Source: Capronia americana | Taxonomy: Eukaryota; Ascomycota; Eurotiomycetes; Chaetothyriales; Herpotrichiellaceae | DNA: 64,000 nucleotides | Direction of reading: 5' to 3' | Assembly (NCBI GenBank): GCA_016110215.1 | Contig: JADWQD010000011.1 | Coordinates: forward strand, 186,001-250,000 | Shown: in pieces, positions 1 through 10,534 of the stretch | Layout: each line of letters begins with the position of its first letter | Numbering within the stretch: position 1 is the stretch's first letter | Position numbers and translations under genes: made by a program | The notes under the pieces: model-generated | Seen by the model: only the letters and a program-made list of their open reading frames with translations | What the model was told of the DNA's origin: nothing | The model's database searches: none

Positions 1-274
1 CTGGGCTTGTGAAAGAGCTCTTCCCGTGCTGACATGCGGCCTATTTTTGTCCCATTTGCATATCCGAGAGATCAAACAACATTGTCAGAGTTCCAGGTTC
101 AGCATCGCGACACTGATTTCTGCAAGTGGCCCCCAGCCGCGCTACTCAGCCATGGAGGTGTCGCATGTCTTGGGGGCCGAAGCACTAGGTGGTGGTTTGG
201 AAACCGAGAACCCATATATACCTAGTGGCTAGGCCCTGCGCCATGGCACTACTCTCAGACTCGCCTATATCACG
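1..274. other. upstream region of the membrane-protein gene
   Basis: No gene is supported here. A TATA-like run (catatata) lies near 211-218, about 60 bases before the ATG at 275, and could serve as a core promoter. The small overlapping open frames have no recognisable composition. Confidence 0.4.
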
Positions 275-2416
275 ATGCCGACACGAAGTGCTCGATACGA
301 CGCGTTGCCGTCACAGTTCCGTGGACACCTACCACCCCGCGCACTGGTCTCCAGGTATAGCGCCGCGGCGAAAGGGGGAAACACCAAATTGTCTGTCTAC
401 ACTCGACCCAGCGAAAACGGCAGTCATGACACCACGCTCGACGCCTCGTTCCTGCCTAACCGAGCACTCGATACCAACGATCCCTCTCCGCCAGCTGAAG
501 CAAAGACTCTGACAAAACTACCATCTTACGTGCGGGGGTCGATGATGCAAGACTACAACAAGCACATCATCTGGGCTTGTCTACTCCTTCTTGGTCCTCT
601 TCCGCTATCGGCTATCCTAATGTATTTGATTTATGCCAATCTACAGCCTCGAAACCAAGGTGCTGGTTTCCCTGATAGCATTACTGTAGACGGCACGAAT
701 CGATCAGTCGGTGATCACGAGTACTATGTGAACTACTCAGCAACCCGACTCGTATTCATCTCGTCGCTCTCCTCTACCTTGGCCCTTGCGCTGGTCCCTG
801 TCGCAATGAGTCTCTTTGGGTACATGGCGGCGTTCGCAATGCAGAAAGCGTCCAACAACGGGAAATCATCCAACCTCCCTTCGCCATACCAATTCGAGCT
901 CGCGATCCGACTGCTCGGCGGCAGCTTCACAGACCTGTACCAATACTGCAGGTACGTATTCCGTCCAAGGCGGAAGAGGTTGGCTGTGGTGCCAATGCTC
1001 CACCATTCAGCATTGGTGCTTGCACTCATGCTCAGTCTCGCCGTGTGCATCACGGTGGTCGACGCTCTTCTGCACGTAGGGACATCGACCGTCCAGTACC
1101 ACAGCACCATCCCTTACCTCGCCACGGACTTCAATCCTGGTCGTCGTCTTCCGCCGGCGTGCTGGGATAATGCCACTCTTCTCTCTACGGATCCTGATGT
1201 CCCCTGTAATATACTCCCCGGCGGTTCTGGTGCGAACACTCTATTCACCAACTCAACTGAGGCGTACCTCACCCTCGGGAATCAGTCCACACGCAACTTT
1301 GTCCGCCTTGCCGATGATGGCAAGACCGCCATCATCACGCCGCCCACATCCCCGTCTGGTGTACAATTCACAGCAAACAGCTATGCCTCTTCAACAACAT
1401 GTGAAACAGTGAGCAAACGATGTCAGCCGCACTACGACTTCGGTGGTTGTGATGCTTGCCAGAGCTGGACATACAACTGCACTCCAAACGCAGCAGGGAT
1501 GAATATCTCTGGCAACTTCTCCGACATTCTCGACGCGGGCGGCGGCATTCCAGTGATGCTACAGTTTTTCAGCACGGCCTCAAAATTGTTCAGCACCTCC
1601 GACGCCGACATACAGGGCGAAATATGGTCTGCAGTGCTGTTCGCTTTGAAGGCGGGCAGCGACGATGGCATGTACAGGGGCGAAGATACTCAGAAAGTTG
1701 GCGGCATGGACTACGACCCAGACAAAGATCTCCTTGCGGACACGTATGGAAACATCTACGGCATCCTCTCATGCAACACGACCTTGTCGGATGTGACGTA
1801 CTCGATGACGACCGACGGGACAATCTACGACGCCGTCACCACGCCCATGAACTTCACCGCAAGTGCGCCCTTTTTCGGCCCGTTGTCGTATAATTTCGGA
1901 GATTCGAATCTCGGCACGGGGGTCAACCTGGCCGCAGCCTCGGCGCAGAGCCCGGAAGATCTGGCGTACCAGTTTGCGAGAGTGTTTGATCGCACGATTC
2001 TGGGGTTGACTGCGGGGCTGCTGCCGGACAAGCAGGCGGTCAGTATGTTCCAAACTCAAACGAAGCAGGTCGCGAGGGTGCCCATCGCTGAGTTCGTGGC
2101 GTTGATTGGGCTGAACTTGGTGCTGCCTGTGGTTGGTTTGTTGCTGGGCGCTTGGGCTTGGACACTGTGTGCGAGACACGGTGTGAGGGATGTACAGGCG
2201 CGGCTAGGGATAGGGGCGCTTGTGGCAGGACTGTTTGAGGATGCGAAGTTCAATGAGACGGCGACGAAGGTGGAGGGTTTGTATGCCGAGCTGAGAGGGT
2301 ACCCGACAGCGAGGGTGGCCGTGAAGACAACCGAGGGAAAAGGAAGTCGGACGTTTGTGGCTGTAGTTAATGATGATGACGAAGATGGTGGTGGTGGTGG
2401 TGGGAGAGAGAAGTAG
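275..2416 (+). CDS. four-helix membrane protein, fungal hypothetical
   Basis: A single-exon frame of 713 residues. The N-terminal ~90 residues look disordered. Hydrophobic segments lie at about 94-122, 158-186, 243-268 and 605-632. Between the third and fourth segments is a ~330-residue stretch rich in Asn-X-Ser/Thr sites and cysteines (for example CDACQSWTYNC), as expected for a glycosylated extracytoplasmic loop held by disulfides. The tail ends in an Asp/Glu then poly-Gly run. The layout matches a widespread class of uncharacterised Pezizomycotina plasma-membrane proteins; I know of no assigned function. The start at 275 is the first ATG of the frame. A second ATG pair at 541 would leave a short cytosolic tail before helix 1 and is a plausible alternative. 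No intron is needed. Confidence 0.75.
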   Translation: MPTRSARYDALPSQFRGHLPPRALVSRYSAAAKGGNTKLSVYTRPSENGSHDTTLDASFLPNRALDTNDPSPPAEAKTLTKLPSYVRGSMMQDYNKHIIWACLLLLGPLPLSAILMYLIYANLQPRNQGAGFPDSITVDGTNRSVGDHEYYVNYSATRLVFISSLSSTLALALVPVAMSLFGYMAAFAMQKASNNGKSSNLPSPYQFELAIRLLGGSFTDLYQYCRYVFRPRRKRLAVVPMLHHSALVLALMLSLAVCITVVDALLHVGTSTVQYHSTIPYLATDFNPGRRLPPACWDNATLLSTDPDVPCNILPGGSGANTLFTNSTEAYLTLGNQSTRNFVRLADDGKTAIITPPTSPSGVQFTANSYASSTTCETVSKRCQPHYDFGGCDACQSWTYNCTPNAAGMNISGNFSDILDAGGGIPVMLQFFSTASKLFSTSDADIQGEIWSAVLFALKAGSDDGMYRGEDTQKVGGMDYDPDKDLLADTYGNIYGILSCNTTLSDVTYSMTTDGTIYDAVTTPMNFTASAPFFGPLSYNFGDSNLGTGVNLAAASAQSPEDLAYQFARVFDRTILGLTAGLLPDKQAVSMFQTQTKQVARVPIAEFVALIGLNLVLPVVGLLLGAWAWTLCARHGVRDVQARLGIGALVAGLFEDAKFNETATKVEGLYAELRGYPTARVAVKTTEGKGSRTFVAVVNDDDEDGGGGGGREK

Positions 2417-2879
2417 AATAAAACATGGAGAGAAGACAGAGAGAATGAAAGCTGCATGCCCCCCCCCCACGTAACCCATTACGGTACGAGTCAGACAATG
2501 CCTTTAGACTGGTTTGCGAACTCTAAAAGTGCCCATCTTATATTGGTTAGAATATCAGATGCTGCCCTGCCTCACCCTCGAATTCACCACCACGAGTCCT
2601 TCATAAGCAAACCAGTCTGAGCACAGGAGACAAGGTAGAGGTCTAACCAAAGTGCGTGCGGGACAACATACGTGCTAAAGTTGTGTATCCGTATCATACT
2701 ACATTCCGATCTTCTGGGAACAGTATGGACTCCAACCATCGGGTTCATCGGCTCGGGAGGTCTGAGACTTCCGAAGCAAGCTCACAGCGCGTACCGGGCG
2801 TAGTTGGTATATATTGCTCCCGTCTTTAACAATCACTCCCTCGCCCTGCACCTGGAAGCTCGTGATCTTTTGTGCCGTC
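2417..2879. other. intergenic region with a C10 homopolymer
   Basis: This holds the 3' flank of the membrane protein and the promoter of the SDR gene. The only notable structure is a run of ten C at 2459-2468. No coding frame is supported. Confidence 0.5.
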
Positions 2880-4059
2880 ATGGGATACATTGAAGTTGGG
2901 CCGGAAAGTTTCCGATTGCTGAAAGGGAAGGTGGTTGTGATCACTGGTATGTCCTATTTCCGCATCCACAGCGTCATCGTCTGGAAAAGTCAGCCAGTCT
3001 AAAACATGCTGCTGCCGGGGTAGGTGGTTCATCGGGGATTGGATTGGCTACCGTGAAGCTCCTGGTGGCCAACGGAGCTACTGTCATCAATGGAGATCTG
3101 AACCCTCCACAAGGATTGACCGAGAAAGAGGCTGCATCTGTGGCTTTTCAGAAGACTGATGTGTCGGACTGGGACAGCCTCCGGTCGCTGTTCGACAAGG
3201 CCGTGATGCACGCTGGCCGGATCGACCACGTCTTTGCGAATGCTGGTGCTCCGCCTCGAACAACTTTTATGGATTTGGAGGTGGACGACAACGGACACCC
3301 GCTCGAGCCGACCCACAGAGTGCTCGACATCAATCTTAAAGGCCTAATCAATACCGTGGCTCTGGCAATCCACCACATGAAGCATCAAAAGCAGAGTGAA
3401 GGGGGCAGCATTCTCATCACCTCGTCGGCGGCCGGTACGTAGACTTCATCGAGCCTTGCTCGATGGACGTGCGAGGCGAGCGAACCCTGGAGTAAATCAA
3501 AGATGCTAATGCATGTGAACGTTGGCCAGGTTATCAAAGATACTTTCCCACAGATTACAGTAAGCCTTGCCCCCGCCACGGATCTTGCAACCCAGCCAGG
3601 AAGGAAAACAGACAAAACAGGGCAGCTCCACAGCCAATCCTCCTCGCTCAGCAACTTCCCTCATCCTTTTGGATATGCTGACATAGATATACTTGCACAG
3701 CGGTGGCGAAACACGGAGCCTTAGGTCTAATGCGAGGACTATACCCCAATCTTTGTGCCCGGGGCCTGCCAATACGCATCAACACGATTTTCCCATCCTG
3801 GACTGCAACGGGTATGGTGCCAGCGGATCTCATGGCAGCCCAGAATATCGCATCGCAGCCGCCCGAAGCAGTGGCAGATGCCGCCTGTCTGTTGATGGCC
3901 GACGAGGCAAGAAATGGACAGGCCATTTACATCGGCAAAGGAAAGATGAAGGAGGTCGAGGAAAGCATTCTGATCCCCGCTGCGTGTGAGATCGAAGATA
4001 CTGCCGAGCTCAATTCCAATAGGGATTACCAGAAGTTGATGGCAACTTGGGGACAATGA
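2880..4059 (+). CDS. short-chain dehydrogenase/reductase (SDR), four exons
   Basis: NAD(P)-dependent oxidoreductase of the classical SDR family; the substrate cannot be told from sequence. Exons: 2880-2946, 3024-3434, 3530-3559 and 3701-4059, giving 288 residues. All introns are GT...AG, and the joins restore the motifs: TGGSSGIG (residues 22-29) binds the dinucleotide and is split by intron 1; NAG occurs in the second exon; the catalytic Ser is in ITSSAAG (155-160); the catalytic pair is Tyr169 and Lys173 in YTVAK, assembled across the 30-nt third exon. Later residues PSWTATGM form the usual loop after the active site. The ATG at 2880 is chosen because it places the Rossmann strand KVVVITG at the normal distance from the N terminus. 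It is followed on the same strand by an acetyltransferase and an esterase, so a shared metabolic role is possible but unproven. Confidence 0.9.
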
Positions 4060-4656
4060 CCTCCGTATCTGACTGTCGACAATGTCACAACCAACCACAT
4101 CATGTGCCTGGAGTCGGTTTCCATTTTTGACGTCGATCCAACCCTTTGCGTCATCTTGGCCGATATTGGTCACTGGTGATATGGAATGAGGTGAGACTTC
4201 CTGTAGCGGATGCGGTCATGGCCGTTGGTGTTTGGCGGTGGCCGCCCTTAGTTATTAAGTTCCTTTTCTTGAATTTCGAGATATGTTCCGGACTATGGGC
4301 CTTCAGGCACTTTAGCCGTGTGCTGGCAGGCATCTAATCTGCCTTGTCGTAGAAATCTGCATGCTCGACTAGAGTATCAATTACCTGTTTTCTTATTTCA
4401 AGACATTTGTAATAGTAAGAGTGCTCAGGTCAGAGACTGCTTGTCCCCGTCGGAACAGATCGAAGGCAGGCAGGCAGACCGGGGCATGTGGGGCTAACTA
4501 ATTTGCGCAATCGATAAACGTCCCGGACCCGTTCTTAGCGAGGACTGTGCCAGCCCAGGCAGCAGCATATCAACGATTGATAACAAGACGGGGCTGTGCG
4601 AACTGTCACAGTAAGATAGATCCTCTGGTAGACTGTCGGGCAATCAAACTTGGAAG
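4060..4656. other. intergenic region, nothing recognised
   Basis: About 600 bases between the SDR and the acetyltransferase-like gene. I see no RNA gene, repeat or plausible coding frame; it presumably carries the SDR 3' UTR and the next promoter. Confidence 0.5.
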
Positions 4657-6182
4657 ATGGAGAAGGACCTTGAAAAATTGCGCCCTGTCGGTAGGATATG
4701 CCCAACCTTGCCTTTTGGAGCTCCGACAGGACTTCTGCAGAAACTGACTGCCTGACTGACTGACTGGGTAACTAAATTCTAGGCAGACTTGAGCGCTACT
4801 CAACTGCTCGCCATGATTTGAAGTTCTATCTGGGCCCTGCAGTGACCGCCTCGTACAGGCTTCCGAAGAACTATCCGTCACCGCTGAAGGAGTACATTTA
4901 CACGGCGCTCGGAGATGTGATCGCCCAGCATCCTGTCCTGTCCGCTATCCCGGTGGACGAGCATACTCAGAAACCATACTTCGTGCGCCTGTCGAAGATC
5001 GATCTCGATAAGTGTGTTACCTTTAGAGACCGGCAGCATGATTACCCTTGGAGCAGCGAGACGCGGGACAATGAACTGGACGAACTCCTCAGCTCTCAAC
5101 ATAGCATTCCCTATGAAGCTCCAAACCCCTTCTGGAGGCTATATGTCCTTTCTCACCCTGAACACTTCACGGCGGCTTTTTTCTACCACCATGCCCTGGG
5201 CGATGGACAATCAGGCATTGCATTCCACCGCACCTTCCACAAAGCCTTGTCGTCTGCCTTCTCGAGGTCGCCAGCTATCCCTGTGCCGACTGTCATCGCT
5301 TCCCCATCCACACCACTGCCACCGAATCTAGAAGCCCTCCACCCTTTACCTGTCACGATATGGTATCTCGTCAAAGTCCTCTTCAGGGAGTTGATCCTGT
5401 CCAAATTCTGGCCGGCTAGGGACCCCGCACTCTGGACTGGAGGGAAATGCACCGCACCTCCGAGCCAAACTAGAGTCCGATCGCTCAATATCCCAGCTTC
5501 GGAATCAACAGCGTTCAAGAACGTGTGCCGAGCAAACGAAACGACAGTCACGGCAGCATTGCAGACGCTCATTGCAGGTACCCTCTTCGCCCATTTGCCT
5601 GCCACCTTCACCAGTCTGGCATGTAGCGGCGCACTTTCTTCGCGTCGCTTCCTCCCAAAGGATGCCGGGATCACGGATGACATTATGGGCGTGTTCATCC
5701 AGGACATGTCCGAAACATACAAGCGCTATAGCTTCGAACATGCTGAAGGTTCGAAATCAGAACTCCCTGTCCTCGCTTGGTCTGAGGCCCGACGTTCGCG
5801 CCGCAACATCGAACACACATTACGCTTGAAAGGCGCCAACGCGGGCGTCAACCTGCTCAAATATGTCAACAATTTCCAGGAAGAGCTCTTTTTGTCTAAG
5901 ATAGGACAGCACAGGGAGAAAAGCTTCGAGGTGTCCAACTTAGGGCTTGTCAAACCAGGCATAGCTGCAGATGGAAAGAACGAGGTGGAAATGGGGAGAA
6001 TTGTCTTCACGCAGAGCGCCGGTGTCACCGCGGCTGCGATTCAGGTCTCTGTCGTCACGGGCGCGGATGGGTGTATGGTACTCGGCTTTTCGTGGCAGGA
6101 AGGCATTGTAGAGGAGGAGCTCGTTGATCGTGTACTAGAGGCTATCGCGGCGGAGATAGAGCGGTTGACATCGAAGACTTAA
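4657..6182 (+). CDS. alcohol O-acetyltransferase-like protein (ATF/condensation fold)
   Basis: Two exons, 4657-4690 and 4783-6182, encode 477 residues. The 92-nt intron (donor GTAGGA, acceptor TTCTAG preceded by an ACTAA branch-like site) joins LRPVG to RLERYSTARHD, which restores the N terminus typical of the alcohol acetyltransferase family (Pfam AATase, PF07247). The active-site motif HHALGDG lies at about 147-153, in the HHxxxDG form used by acyltransferases of the CoA-dependent/condensation superfamily to transfer an acyl group from acyl-CoA to an alcohol or amine. Length fits yeast Atf1/Atf2 (about 525-535) slightly shortened. The substrate is unknown; yeast relatives make acetate esters and acetylate sterols. 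The esterase downstream could catalyse the reverse step, but that is inference from proximity. Confidence 0.85.
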
Positions 6183-6740
6183 TGTGGAGGAGTCAATGAA
6201 GGTGAAGTCAGCCTCGTGATAAGACGAGTGTACTTGTATATGTTTGGACCTAAATTCATGGCTGGAGAAATGTAAATAGACACATAAAGCACCATAGATA
6301 TAGTACGTAATGCAGAAATCCACAAGGAGAATTCCGTGGGTCCAATAGAACTGTACTCCTTGTCCACAGTACTCCGTACGGGTATAAGGCTGCAGTAGGA
6401 GTGATCCCCTACCCCTTTTACCGGGGTGCGTGTGTACCGCGCACACATGTGGAGTTGGAGACCTTTTTCCCGAATCGGCAGCAATCCTCGAGGTACACGC
6501 CGCAGCTCAACGAACGCGTACCGGGCAGCCGTGATGAGTCGGGCAGAACTACCCACTAAGCTGAAACAGCCTGATCAGACCTGTGCCAGAATCGATAGCT
6601 CATAAGAAGCACCCTGCGCCCCGCTTGCCGTGTGTATTCCGGCGCCCCTCGACCTCAAGAAGAAACTCCATGTGAACAGACCGCGCTGTGCTGTGCTGTA
6701 ACTGTGCCAGCGAACGACAACGAACGCCCCAACGGGAACG
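6183..6740. other. intergenic region with a GTAC inverted repeat
   Basis: 3' flank of the acetyltransferase gene and promoter of the esterase. It contains gtactccgtac at 6369-6379, an inverted repeat of GTAC with a three-base spacer that recurs elsewhere between genes. No coding frame is supported. Confidence 0.5.
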
Positions 6741-7739
6741 ATGTTTCACCGCAGAAGCAAAGCGCAACCACAACCGCAAGTACAGACGCTCGAACATACC
6801 CGGAGAGCGCGCCGCCAAGCAGAACAACAACTCGTGCTCGCGCTCGGTCCCCTGCACAGTAGTCTCTCCGAATATTATACCTACGTGCCCCTTCCTGACA
6901 GGCACAATGCCGAGCTGAAAGTCGTGCGGCCGAAAGCGGCGAACACCACCACGTCCAGCGCAAGTACGCCGAGTGCTTCTGGCCGCCCCTTCATCGTCCT
7001 TTTCCACGGCGGTGGCTTCTCCGGCGGCACAGTCGAATACATGACCCGGCCGGCGCGAGACTTCGCGCTGGAATTCAATGCCGTGGTCGTCTCTGCGACG
7101 TATCGGCTCGCGCCGGAGCATAAATTCCCGACACCAATGCAAGATGCGTGGGACACATTGGTGTGGCTGTCTCAGCGGGCGCGAGACTTCGGTGCGGACC
7201 CGACAGTCGGGTTCGTGGTCGGCGGTGTCTCGGCGGGAGGGACCATGGCGGCTGTGCTCACGCAGTTGGCCAAGGATAGAGGATTAAATCCACCGTTGAC
7301 AGGGTCGTGGGTGTCGATTCCGTTGTTGTTGGTCAAGGAGATTGTGCCACCGAGGTATATGGATGAGTGGACGTCGATGGAAGAGAACAAGGACAATGGG
7401 TCGTTGAAACGGGATACGATTAGATATATCATACGCACGCTAGCGCCGGACGTTAGGTCACCCTTGTTCTCACCTTTCAACAGCCAGACGCCGCACGTTG
7501 GTCTGCCACCGACTTATGTGCAGGTAGGGGGGCTTGATGTTTTGAGGGACGATGGGTTGATTCTTGCGAAGGCGCTGCGAGAGAACGGAGTTCCGACGAG
7601 ATGTGATTTGTTCGATGACCTCGGGCACGCGGCTTGGACAATATATGCGACTGCATACTCTCGAGTACGTTTGGGCCCGAAGACGATGGAGGGAATGAGG
7701 TGGCTTTTGAGCCGAGGGGGGATTGAAGAACGTTGTTAA
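6741..7739 (+). CDS. alpha/beta hydrolase, hormone-sensitive-lipase-type esterase
   Basis: A single-exon frame of 332 residues. The HSL-type oxyanion-hole motif HGGGF is at 89-93. The nucleophile elbow is GVSAGG with Ser164; most family members have GDSAGG, so the Asp before the Ser is replaced by Val. Asp266 (GGLDVLRDD) and His296 (DLGHAAW) complete the catalytic triad. YRLAPEHKFP at 121-130 is the standard strand after the oxyanion loop. Such enzymes hydrolyse short-chain esters or lactones, usually in the cytosol, and no signal peptide is visible here. Residues 1-40 are basic and Gln-rich and poorly conserved in type, so the true start might be later, but no in-frame ATG lies between the first and the core domain. 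Similar proteins sit in fungal metabolite clusters and also act alone. Confidence 0.88.
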   Translation: MFHRRSKAQPQPQVQTLEHTRRARRQAEQQLVLALGPLHSSLSEYYTYVPLPDRHNAELKVVRPKAANTTTSSASTPSASGRPFIVLFHGGGFSGGTVEYMTRPARDFALEFNAVVVSATYRLAPEHKFPTPMQDAWDTLVWLSQRARDFGADPTVGFVVGGVSAGGTMAAVLTQLAKDRGLNPPLTGSWVSIPLLLVKEIVPPRYMDEWTSMEENKDNGSLKRDTIRYIIRTLAPDVRSPLFSPFNSQTPHVGLPPTYVQVGGLDVLRDDGLILAKALRENGVPTRCDLFDDLGHAAWTIYATAYSRVRLGPKTMEGMRWLLSRGGIEERC

Positions 7740-8074
7740 CAGCTCACCTTGTTTGTTGCTGCTATTTTGTCTAACCGCTAGAAGTCGCAAGGTCTGCATC
7801 TAGGTCCAGGTCTGAAAGCAACTGAGTCTCCCGCGAGGCATTAAGTCACAAATAATTCATCCGGCGAGACTTGATCGAAGCTTTGGTATTGCCGACCTAG
7901 CCGAATCAAGGCTAGTCTTGTCGTGCGGGGCAGCGCCACCAAGCGTTGAAATTTCCCCACACATTCGCCGTGAAGAAAGAAATTCATGCGCTGTTGACGG
8001 CCACGTATCTTACCGCCAGTGGTATGTCCTTGCCCTTCAGATTCAAGGCAGGAGGCTCCTCGGGCAGTACTGCG
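7740..8074. other. intergenic region / TSR1 5' region
   Basis: Short gap between the esterase and TSR1. The TSR1 frame stays open upstream to an in-frame ATG at 7946, but the peptide encoded between 7946 and 8074 is unlike any TSR1 N terminus, so I treat it as 5' UTR. Confidence 0.5.
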
Positions 8075-10534
8075 ATGGCACCAATTACCACATCCGCCCA
8101 CCATCACCGGAGCACCACAAAGGTGGACCATAAACCCTTCAAGTCCCGCTTCGCCTCGAAGAATGCCTTGAAAGATAGAGCCAAGGGCAAAACAGAGTCA
8201 AGCAGACCCGCCAGAGGAGAGAGGAAGACACCACATCAGCAAGTCATGTCGAAATTGGCGAGGCGCAACCAGGCAAAGCAACTGCGTATCAATCATAAGG
8301 ACAAGCGAGAGGGAGAAGAGCATATTTTTCAGGGCGCAGACGGAGCGGCGAAACACATTGCTGTCGTGCCACTGTCGAGTGAGATCGACGTGTTCTCGGC
8401 AATCAACGCTTTGAACGACAGCGTAGACGTGCCAAAGTCCGACCAACCCACCGGTACGGTCCCCGTTCGCATCGATCGATTTCGTCGCAACCTACTGTAC
8501 CTGCCCGCGAGATTCGACCTGCTCAATGCATTGGATGTCTGCAAATTAGCCGACTGGGTGGTTTTTGTCCTCGATGCAGAGCAGACATATGGCCAAAAGG
8601 AGGATCTATTCTTAAAGGCCCTTGAGGGCCAGGGCATCACGAATGTCACGGCCGTGGTGACCCATCTGGATAAGAAAGTCCCGGCGCCGAAGCGAATGCG
8701 GCACTTGACCGACATGAACATTGCCCTTGGCCGCTACTTCCCTGCTCTTGACAAGTTGTCCAGTCTCGATAGCAAGTCCGACTGCTCGAATCTGGTCCGG
8801 CGCCTGTGCACTGCCTCCACTCGAGGGATCAGATGGCGGGACGACAGAAGTTGGATGCTGATCGAGAATGTCACTTGGGGTCCACAGACCGACGGAGCCA
8901 CCACCACTGATGTGACTCTGTCTGGAACGATTCGAGGCAAAGCGCTAAATCCTGATCGCCTAGTTCACGTCCCGGGCTGGGGAGATTTTCAAATATCGTC
9001 AGTTCGACAAGTGCCACGATCTGGCCAGAAAAGAAAGGCCGATGAGATGGACGCAGAGGAGCCAATCAAAGAATGGACACCAACCGCCAATCAAGACGAT
9101 CTTGCGGAGCTTGCTCCAGAAACAGTAGAGATGCAGGACGTGGCCAGTACGGCAGCGACGAGCGAGCACAAGGGTGTCCTGCTCGATGACCATCACTACT
9201 TCTCCGACGACAACTCACATATTCCTCCTCCACCGAAAAAACTACCAGCCGGGACCTCGAGCTACCAGGCCGCATGGTATCTAGACGACGTTTCAGACTC
9301 GGACTCAGACATCCTTGACGACGAGGACCGTGACGGCGACATTGCAATGGACGCCGATGCATATCCGGCCAACGGCGAAGGCGAAGAGATGCTCTTCACC
9401 AACGCCGAGGACGGTGGTATGACGGAAGCACAACCATCAGAGTATCCCGCCTCAGAGATGAACGTGGACGACGCACCGCTCGACGCCGCAGAAGAAACGC
9501 GCCAACTGGAAGAATTCCGCGCCAACCGCAAGAAACAAGCCGAAGAAGACCTGGAATTCCCCGACGAAATCGAATTACCTCCAGATGTGCTCGCCCGGGA
9601 GCGACTCGCCAAGTATCGCGGCCTCAAGAGCCTGCGGACCAGCGAGTGGAACCACGCAGAAGACGCCCCCCACCAGCCGCAAGACTTTACCCGCCTTCTC
9701 CAAGTCCCAGACTACAGAAAATCATACAACACCGTCCTGAAGGAGACCCTCGCCGCGGACGTCCTCGCCGGCACGAAAGTCGAGATCCGCCTACGCGACG
9801 TGCCCGTCTCGTTGCAGTCCAGCGCAGCGGCCCCATCGTCCATGTTCTCCCTCCTTCGCCACGAGCACAAGCACGCGGTCATCAACCTCACCGTGACGCT
9901 GCACTCGGATATCGACCAGCCGCTAAAGTCCAAAGACGAAGTCATCGTGCAGATCGGCCACCGGCGACTTGTGGTGAACCCGATCTTCAGCGCGGCAGGC
10001 CAGACGCCGAACGACGTGCACAAGTTCGATCGCTTCCTACACCCCGGACGGACTGCCATCGCGACGTTCATCGCGCCAATGACATGGGGATCTGTGCCTG
10101 TGCTCGTATTCCGCCGTCAATCCGCCGTGCTCGATGATGAGAATGGCGACGAGACTGCGCCCCCACAACTCGTGGACGCGTCTTCAAACAACCTCGCCAC
10201 TCCCATGCTACGGCTCATCGGCACAGCCACGACCCTACCGCCTAGCTCTGCGCGCGTGGTCGCTAAACGCATCATCCTCACGGGCCATCCGTGCAAGATC
10301 CACAAGAAACTAGTCACGATCCGGTACATGTTCTTCAACCGCGAGGACGTGCTCTGGTTCGCTGCCCTGCCGCTGTTCACAAGACGGGGCCGCCAGGGGT
10401 TCATCAAGGAGCCGCTGGGCACGCACGGGTACTTCAAGGCGACTTTCGATGGGAAGATCAATCCGCTTGATGCTGTGGGGGTCAGTCTTTATAAGAGGGT
10501 TTGGCCTAGACGGGCGAGGGCCTGGGAGGTGTAG
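8075..10534 (+). CDS. TSR1: ribosome biogenesis protein TSR1
   Basis: GTPase-like factor of the BMS1/TSR1 family needed for late 20S pre-rRNA processing and assembly of the 40S subunit in the nucleolus and cytoplasm. Single exon, 819 residues from the chosen ATG (yeast Tsr1 is 788). The N terminus has the family signature HHHRSTTKVDHKPFKSR, which decides the start over the upstream ATG at 7946. A degenerate G-domain follows (VVFVLDAEQTYGQ...VVTHLDKK), then an acidic linker at about 390-520 (DSDSDILDDEDRD). The C-terminal domain carries the family block HPCKIHKKLVTIRYMFFN and FIKEPLGTHGYFKATFDGKI before a basic tail. Tsr1 is known to be catalytically inactive as a GTPase. No intron is needed. 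UTP5 (24046), another small-subunit assembly factor, lies 14 kb away. Confidence 0.95.
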   Translation: MAPITTSAHHHRSTTKVDHKPFKSRFASKNALKDRAKGKTESSRPARGERKTPHQQVMSKLARRNQAKQLRINHKDKREGEEHIFQGADGAAKHIAVVPLSSEIDVFSAINALNDSVDVPKSDQPTGTVPVRIDRFRRNLLYLPARFDLLNALDVCKLADWVVFVLDAEQTYGQKEDLFLKALEGQGITNVTAVVTHLDKKVPAPKRMRHLTDMNIALGRYFPALDKLSSLDSKSDCSNLVRRLCTASTRGIRWRDDRSWMLIENVTWGPQTDGATTTDVTLSGTIRGKALNPDRLVHVPGWGDFQISSVRQVPRSGQKRKADEMDAEEPIKEWTPTANQDDLAELAPETVEMQDVASTAATSEHKGVLLDDHHYFSDDNSHIPPPPKKLPAGTSSYQAAWYLDDVSDSDSDILDDEDRDGDIAMDADAYPANGEGEEMLFTNAEDGGMTEAQPSEYPASEMNVDDAPLDAAEETRQLEEFRANRKKQAEEDLEFPDEIELPPDVLARERLAKYRGLKSLRTSEWNHAEDAPHQPQDFTRLLQVPDYRKSYNTVLKETLAADVLAGTKVEIRLRDVPVSLQSSAAAPSSMFSLLRHEHKHAVINLTVTLHSDIDQPLKSKDEVIVQIGHRRLVVNPIFSAAGQTPNDVHKFDRFLHPGRTAIATFIAPMTWGSVPVLVFRRQSAVLDDENGDETAPPQLVDASSNNLATPMLRLIGTATTLPPSSARVVAKRIILTGHPCKIHKKLVTIRYMFFNREDVLWFAALPLFTRRGRQGFIKEPLGTHGYFKATFDGKINPLDAVGVSLYKRVWPRRARAWEV

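Noticed and set aside
7946..8074. Upstream ATG giving TSR1 an extra 43 residues
   Set aside because: The extra peptide is unlike TSR1 N termini, while the ATG at 8075 directly precedes the conserved HHHR-containing start.
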